6,432 nucleotides of DNA from an uncultured Elusimicrobia bacterium (lineage in GTDB: Bacteria > Elusimicrobiota > Elusimicrobia > UBA1565 > UBA9628). This document shows, piece by piece, positions 5,821-6,432 of the stretch. The notes beneath the pieces were generated by a model. That model was not told the DNA's origin, did not search any database, and saw only the letters and a program-made list of their open reading frames with translations. Within the stretch, counting starts at the first letter, position 1. Every line of letters begins with the position of its first letter. The translations under genes and the position numbers were made by a program. The stretch lies in contig CAIQSZ010000005.1 in assembly GCA_903874575.1 (NCBI GenBank), forward strand, positions 1 through 6,432. Direction: 5' to 3'.

Positions 5821-6432
5821 AAAGAAGTCTCCCGTGGATGCAGCATGAGCGCCACGTCTGAGATTTGTTTCCAGGGTAGACGCTCGATCTCGGCGAGCCA
5901 GGCGCGGCAGTCCATGGTCAGCACCCGGTCCGCGTACGGATATTTTCCGCAGGCGCCCTTGGTCAGGTCGAAGAAGGCGCTGACGAGCCGCTTGCCGATC
6001 AGCGGGCTCATTTCCGTCAGGGCTTCCTTCAGTCGATCGAGGCCGACGAAGACGAAGACCGGCTCGTCCCCGCGGCTCACGGCCTCGCGGAAGACGGCGT
6101 CGCCGGCGCCGACATAGAGGGCGAAAGTACCGCGATTGTTGGCCACCGCCCAATCTATCCCGCTCAGCGACAGCATCGTCGATAGGATCGAGGCTCCGGC
6201 CAGGGCCGAGATCGACTTGCCCTCGGCGCGCAGGCGGGCGACGAGCCAGGAGCCGGGATCGATGAAGCAGGGGATGCCGCCGGAGGAGATCAAGCCCACG
6301 TCTTCGACGCGGAGGTCCTTCAGCACCTGCGTGAGAAATTCCGGGTCCTCCTTTTCCGGGATGAGGCGGAAGACCTTGTCGCGGCAGTCGATTCCTAGAG
6401 CTGACTCGAACTGTTTGCGGGTCAGTTCCGGT
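5817..6432 (-). CDS. Divergent RsmI-like SAM-dependent methyltransferase, tetrapyrrole-methylase fold (5' end outside window)
   Basis: The frame is open from the right edge to a TGA at 5817-5819, giving 204 visible residues. The GTG at 6326 is internal, since residues before it continue the same fold. Numbering from the first whole codon (6429-6431), VEDVGLISSGGIPCFIDPGS (43-62) matches the stretch that in RsmI reads roughly VALVSDAGTPxISDPG, and LAGASILSTMLSLSG at 77-91 matches its LPGxSAxxxALxxSG block. FVFVGLDRLKEAL and FFDLTKG (153-159) resemble the later RsmI region with its conserved LTK. RsmI 2'-O-methylates C1402 of 16S rRNA. Here the GTP of the GTPxxSDPG motif reads GIP, and the ESPHR segment after the core is not recognisable, so a different substrate or a non-enzymatic role is possible. 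The N-terminal motif that would help decide is off the edge. It overlaps the dehydrogenase gene by ATGA. The fold assignment is good; the function is uncertain. Confidence 0.72.
   Translation of the reverse strand, partial: PELTRKQFESALGIDCRDKVFRLIPEKEDPEFLTQVLKDLRVEDVGLISSGGIPCFIDPGSWLVARLRAEGKSISALAGASILSTMLSLSGIDWAVANNRGTFALYVGAGDAVFREAVSRGDEPVFVFVGLDRLKEALTEMSPLIGKRLVSAFFDLTKGACGKYPYADRVLTMDCRAWLAEIERLPWKQISDVALMLHPRETSL
5828..5833 (-). promoter_or_regulatory. Shine-Dalgarno GGGAGA for the dehydrogenase gene
   Basis: On the - strand GGGAGA lies 7 nt before the ATG at 5820, inside the last codons of the upstream methylase gene. This good spacing decides the start of the dehydrogenase at 5820 rather than at any upstream in-frame codon. 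Confidence 0.6.

Noticed and set aside
4981..6117. Open + strand frame of 378 codons opposite the - strand cluster
   Set aside because: It mirrors the SDR and methylase genes, and its composition is that of a shadow frame without any family motif.
5821..6153. N-terminal extension of the SDR from an ATG at 6153
   Set aside because: The extension covers the RsmI-like gene in another frame. The SDR Rossmann strand begins directly after the ATG at 5820, which has a good ribosome site.
6324..6326. GTG as the start of the RsmI-like gene
   Set aside because: The frame stays open to the window edge, and the preceding residues look like the normal continuation of the fold, so the true start lies outside.

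Overview
The window is GC-rich bacterial DNA with almost no non-coding sequence. It holds seven genes in two convergent clusters: four on the + strand (1-4326) and three on the - strand (4333-6432). The first + gene and the first - gene are both cut by the window edges. The strong G/C bias, dense packing and family content suggest a GC-rich bacterium, possibly uncultured. No marker gene is present, so I do not assign a phylum.

The + strand cluster looks like part of a surface-glycan or glycolipid locus. In order it encodes the C-terminal part of a YfhO-type polytopic membrane protein, a flippase-like membrane protein of the UPF0104/LPG-synthase transmembrane family, a class I SAM methyltransferase with an N-terminal Trm112-like zinc knuckle, and a GT4 glycosyltransferase. 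All three junctions are 4-nt NTGA stop/start overlaps (CTGA, ATGA, ATGA), so the genes are very likely co-transcribed and translationally coupled. The natural reading is that the glycosyltransferase and methyltransferase build or decorate a lipid-linked glycan while the two membrane proteins act on its lipid or transport side. The substrate cannot be read from the sequence.

The - strand cluster, read from high to low coordinates, encodes a divergent RsmI-like tetrapyrrole-methylase-fold methyltransferase (5' end outside the window), a YciK-like short-chain dehydrogenase joined to it by an ATGA overlap, and, 15 nt further on, a second class I SAM methyltransferase. The methyltransferase belongs to a type often seen beside glycosyltransferases, so it may serve the same pathway as the + cluster.

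The two clusters meet tail to tail with 6 nt between their stop codons. A short GC hairpin spans both stops, but there is no T-tract on either side. I see no RNA genes, mobile elements, CRISPR arrays or long repeats. No wholly new system is evident. The points most worth a second look are the divergent RsmI-like protein, the probable CTG start of the flippase-like gene, and the tightly coupled combination of four glycan-related genes.
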